Assembly: GCA_964384415.1 (NCBI GenBank)
Contig: CAYLMV010000004.1
Span: forward strand, 8,358-72,357
Reading direction: 5' to 3'
Length of the DNA stretch: 64,000 nt
Source of the DNA: JAGVPT01 sp964384415
GTDB lineage: Bacteria > Bacteroidota > Ignavibacteria > UBA10030 > UBA8401
Position numbers and translations under genes: made by a program. Of this stretch, positions 62,476 through 64,000 are shown piece by piece (position 1 is the stretch's first letter; each line of letters begins with the position of its first letter). The notes under the pieces were generated by a model that had not been told where the DNA came from, did not search any database, and was given only the letters and a program-made list of their open reading frames with translations.

Positions 62476-63915
62476 ATGCAAGAATCAATGGACACCCTGG
62501 TCAACAGGGAATATAAGTACGGTTTCGTCACGGATATTGAGACGGATGCCATCCCGAAGGGACTCAATGAGGGAATCATCCGATTGATCTCCCAGAAGAA
62601 GAACGAGCCGGAGTTTATGCTCGAATGGCGGCTCAAGGCCTTCCGGCACTGGCTGACGCTGAAGGAAGAGCCCCATTGGCAGAATTTTACGTATCCCCAG
62701 ATCGATTATCAGAATATCATCTACTACGCGGCGCCGAAGAAGAAGCCAATGCTGAACAACCTGGAAGAAGTGGACAAAGAGCTTCTGGCAACGTACGAAA
62801 AACTCGGCATTTCCATCACGGAACAAAAACGGATGAGCGGCGTGGCGGTCGATGCTATTTTCGACAGCGTTTCCGTGGCAACGACGTTTCGAGAGAAATT
62901 GGGAGAGATGGGGATTATCTTCTGTTCATTTTCGGAGGCGCTCCAGCATCACCCTGACCTCATCAAAAAATACCTTGGCTCGGTGGTTCCATACACCGAT
63001 AATTTCTTCGCGACGCTCAATTCAGCGGTATTCAGCGACGGTTCATTTTGCTTCATTCCAAAGGGGGTAAAATGCCCGATGGAACTCTCGACGTACTTCA
63101 GGATCAATACGGCTGAGACGGGGCAGTTCGAGAGGACGCTCATCGTGGCGGAAGAAGGTGCGCAGGTGAGTTATTTGGAAGGATGCACCGCTCCGATTCG
63201 CGACACGAATCAGCTCCATGCGGCCGTCGTCGAACTCGTCGCGCTGGACGATGCACAAATAAAATATTCGACGGTGCAAAACTGGTATGCAGGCGACAAA
63301 GAAGGGAAAGGCGGAATTTACAATTTTGTCACGAAGCGCGGAAAATGCCTCGGGAGGAATTCGAAGATCTCCTGGACTCAGGTAGAAACGGGCTCAGCAA
63401 TCACATGGAAATATCCGAGCGTCATCCTGCAGGGAGATAATTCCGTCGGCGAATTCTACTCAGTTGCCGTCGTGAACAATCGCCAGGTGGCGGACACCGG
63501 AACAAAAATGACGCACATCGGGAAGAATACCAAGAGCACGATCATCTCAAAAGGAATTTCTGCAGGCAAAGGCGGAAACACGTACCGCGGCTCGGTGAAA
63601 GTGCTTCCGAACGCGACGAATTCCAGGAATTACACTCAATGCGACTCGATGCTCATCGGCGATAAGTGCAGTGCGAATACTTTTCCATACATCGAGGTGC
63701 GCAACGCATCTTCGAGCGTAGAACACGAAGCATCGACCTCAAAAATCGGAGAGGACCAGCTTTTCTATTGTAAGCAGCGCGGCATCGATACAGAGAATGC
63801 GATCTCGATGATTGTCAACGGCTTTGCCAAGGAAGTCTTCAAGAATCTGCCGATGGAATTTGCCGTCGAGGCGCAGAAACTGCTTGGAATCAGCCTCGAA
63901 GGAAGCGTTGGCTGA
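62476..63915 (+). CDS. sufB: SufB Fe-S cluster scaffold
   Basis: A 479-residue SufB. It contains the N-terminal YKYGFVTDIETDAIPKGL, VVPYTDNFFATLNSAVFSDGSFCFIPKGVKCPMELSTYFRIN, EGCTAPI, TVQNWYAGDKEGKGGIYNFVTKRGKC, GNTYRGSVKVLPNATNSRNYTQCDSMLIGDKC and the C-terminal VEHEASTSKIGEDQLFYCKQRGI. SufB forms the SufBCD scaffold with the SufC ATPase. The following gene would be SufC beyond the window; a tandem repeat lies in between. Confidence 0.97.
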   Translation: MQESMDTLVNREYKYGFVTDIETDAIPKGLNEGIIRLISQKKNEPEFMLEWRLKAFRHWLTLKEEPHWQNFTYPQIDYQNIIYYAAPKKKPMLNNLEEVDKELLATYEKLGISITEQKRMSGVAVDAIFDSVSVATTFREKLGEMGIIFCSFSEALQHHPDLIKKYLGSVVPYTDNFFATLNSAVFSDGSFCFIPKGVKCPMELSTYFRINTAETGQFERTLIVAEEGAQVSYLEGCTAPIRDTNQLHAAVVELVALDDAQIKYSTVQNWYAGDKEGKGGIYNFVTKRGKCLGRNSKISWTQVETGSAITWKYPSVILQGDNSVGEFYSVAVVNNRQVADTGTKMTHIGKNTKSTIISKGISAGKGGNTYRGSVKVLPNATNSRNYTQCDSMLIGDKCSANTFPYIEVRNASSSVEHEASTSKIGEDQLFYCKQRGIDTENAISMIVNGFAKEVFKNLPMEFAVEAQKLLGISLEGSVG

Positions 63916-63923
63916 GAAGAGCA

Positions 63924-63965
63924 AGAGATAAGAGATAAGAGATAGGAGATAAGAGATAAGAGATA
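63924..63965 (+). repeat. Six-copy 7-bp tandem repeat AGAGATA
   Basis: Six head-to-tail copies of AGAGATA, the fourth reading GGAGATA, start 9 bases after the sufB stop. Likely slippage-prone; it lies between sufB and the gene beyond the window. Confidence 0.85.
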
Positions 63966-64000
63966 AGAACTTCGAACCTAAGACCTATTACGAACGACAA

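Overview
The window reads as chromosome of a free-living bacterium of the Bacteroidota/Chlorobi side, most likely Ignavibacteria or a close relative. The evidence is: secreted proteins that end in type IX secretion (T9SS) sorting domains with the NYPNPFNP signature; a PorV/PorQ-like outer-membrane protein; a TonB-dependent receptor with an N-terminal carboxypeptidase-like domain; promoter-like sites of the Bacteroidota TTTG / TAnnTTTG type; and bacillithiol-type BshA. GC content looks moderate (about 50-55% by eye). No rRNA, tRNA, CRISPR array, phage or transposase was seen.

Layout. 1-2439: end of a T9SS-exported protein and a PorV/PorQ-like protein. 2479-22570: a long same-strand carbohydrate locus with a GH94 phosphorylase, two tandem GH144-type (glucoamylase-like) proteins, GH43, GH35, GH3, a sugar ABC importer (binding protein and two permeases, no ATPase), a 1048-residue six-hairpin glycosidase-like protein, a parvulin-type foldase and a possible 48-residue ORF. 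GH144, GH94 and GH3 together suggest beta-1,2-glucan or sophoro-oligosaccharide use, but specificity is inferred. 22697-26137: a small secreted protein and a sigma54 two-component pair. 26430-27671: an isoprenoid-synthase-like protein of unknown role. 28008-33385: TonB-dependent receptor, beta-helix T9SS protein and secreted metallophosphoesterase, possibly a nutrient-scavenging unit.

33700-43218: menaquinone by the futalosine route. MenG and MqnD are on the plus strand. A compact minus-strand operon holds UbiA-like MqnP, UbiX-like MqnM, UbiD-like MqnL, a fused MqnE-MqnA, an unexpected TIR-like domain protein and MqnC. No MqnB-type nucleosidase is present in the window. 43545-59462: central metabolism and housekeeping (NAD-type isocitrate dehydrogenase, UPF0173 hydrolase, Dus, LysE exporter, acetyl-CoA synthetase, Ogt, UvrD/PcrA, CAAX-protease-like protein, BshA, porin, YigZ, acetate kinase, 3-hydroxyacyl-CoA dehydrogenase). 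60099-63915: a SUF-type Fe-S operon led by an Rrf2/IscR-like regulator with an IscR-like operator directly upstream, then cysteine desulfurase, a 93-residue unknown, an A-type carrier and SufB; the operon probably continues past the window.

The most notable items are the TIR-like protein inside the menaquinone operon, the MqnE-MqnA fusion, the beta-glucan locus, the isoprenoid-synthase-like protein, and several intergenic palindromes and purine-rich tandem repeats.
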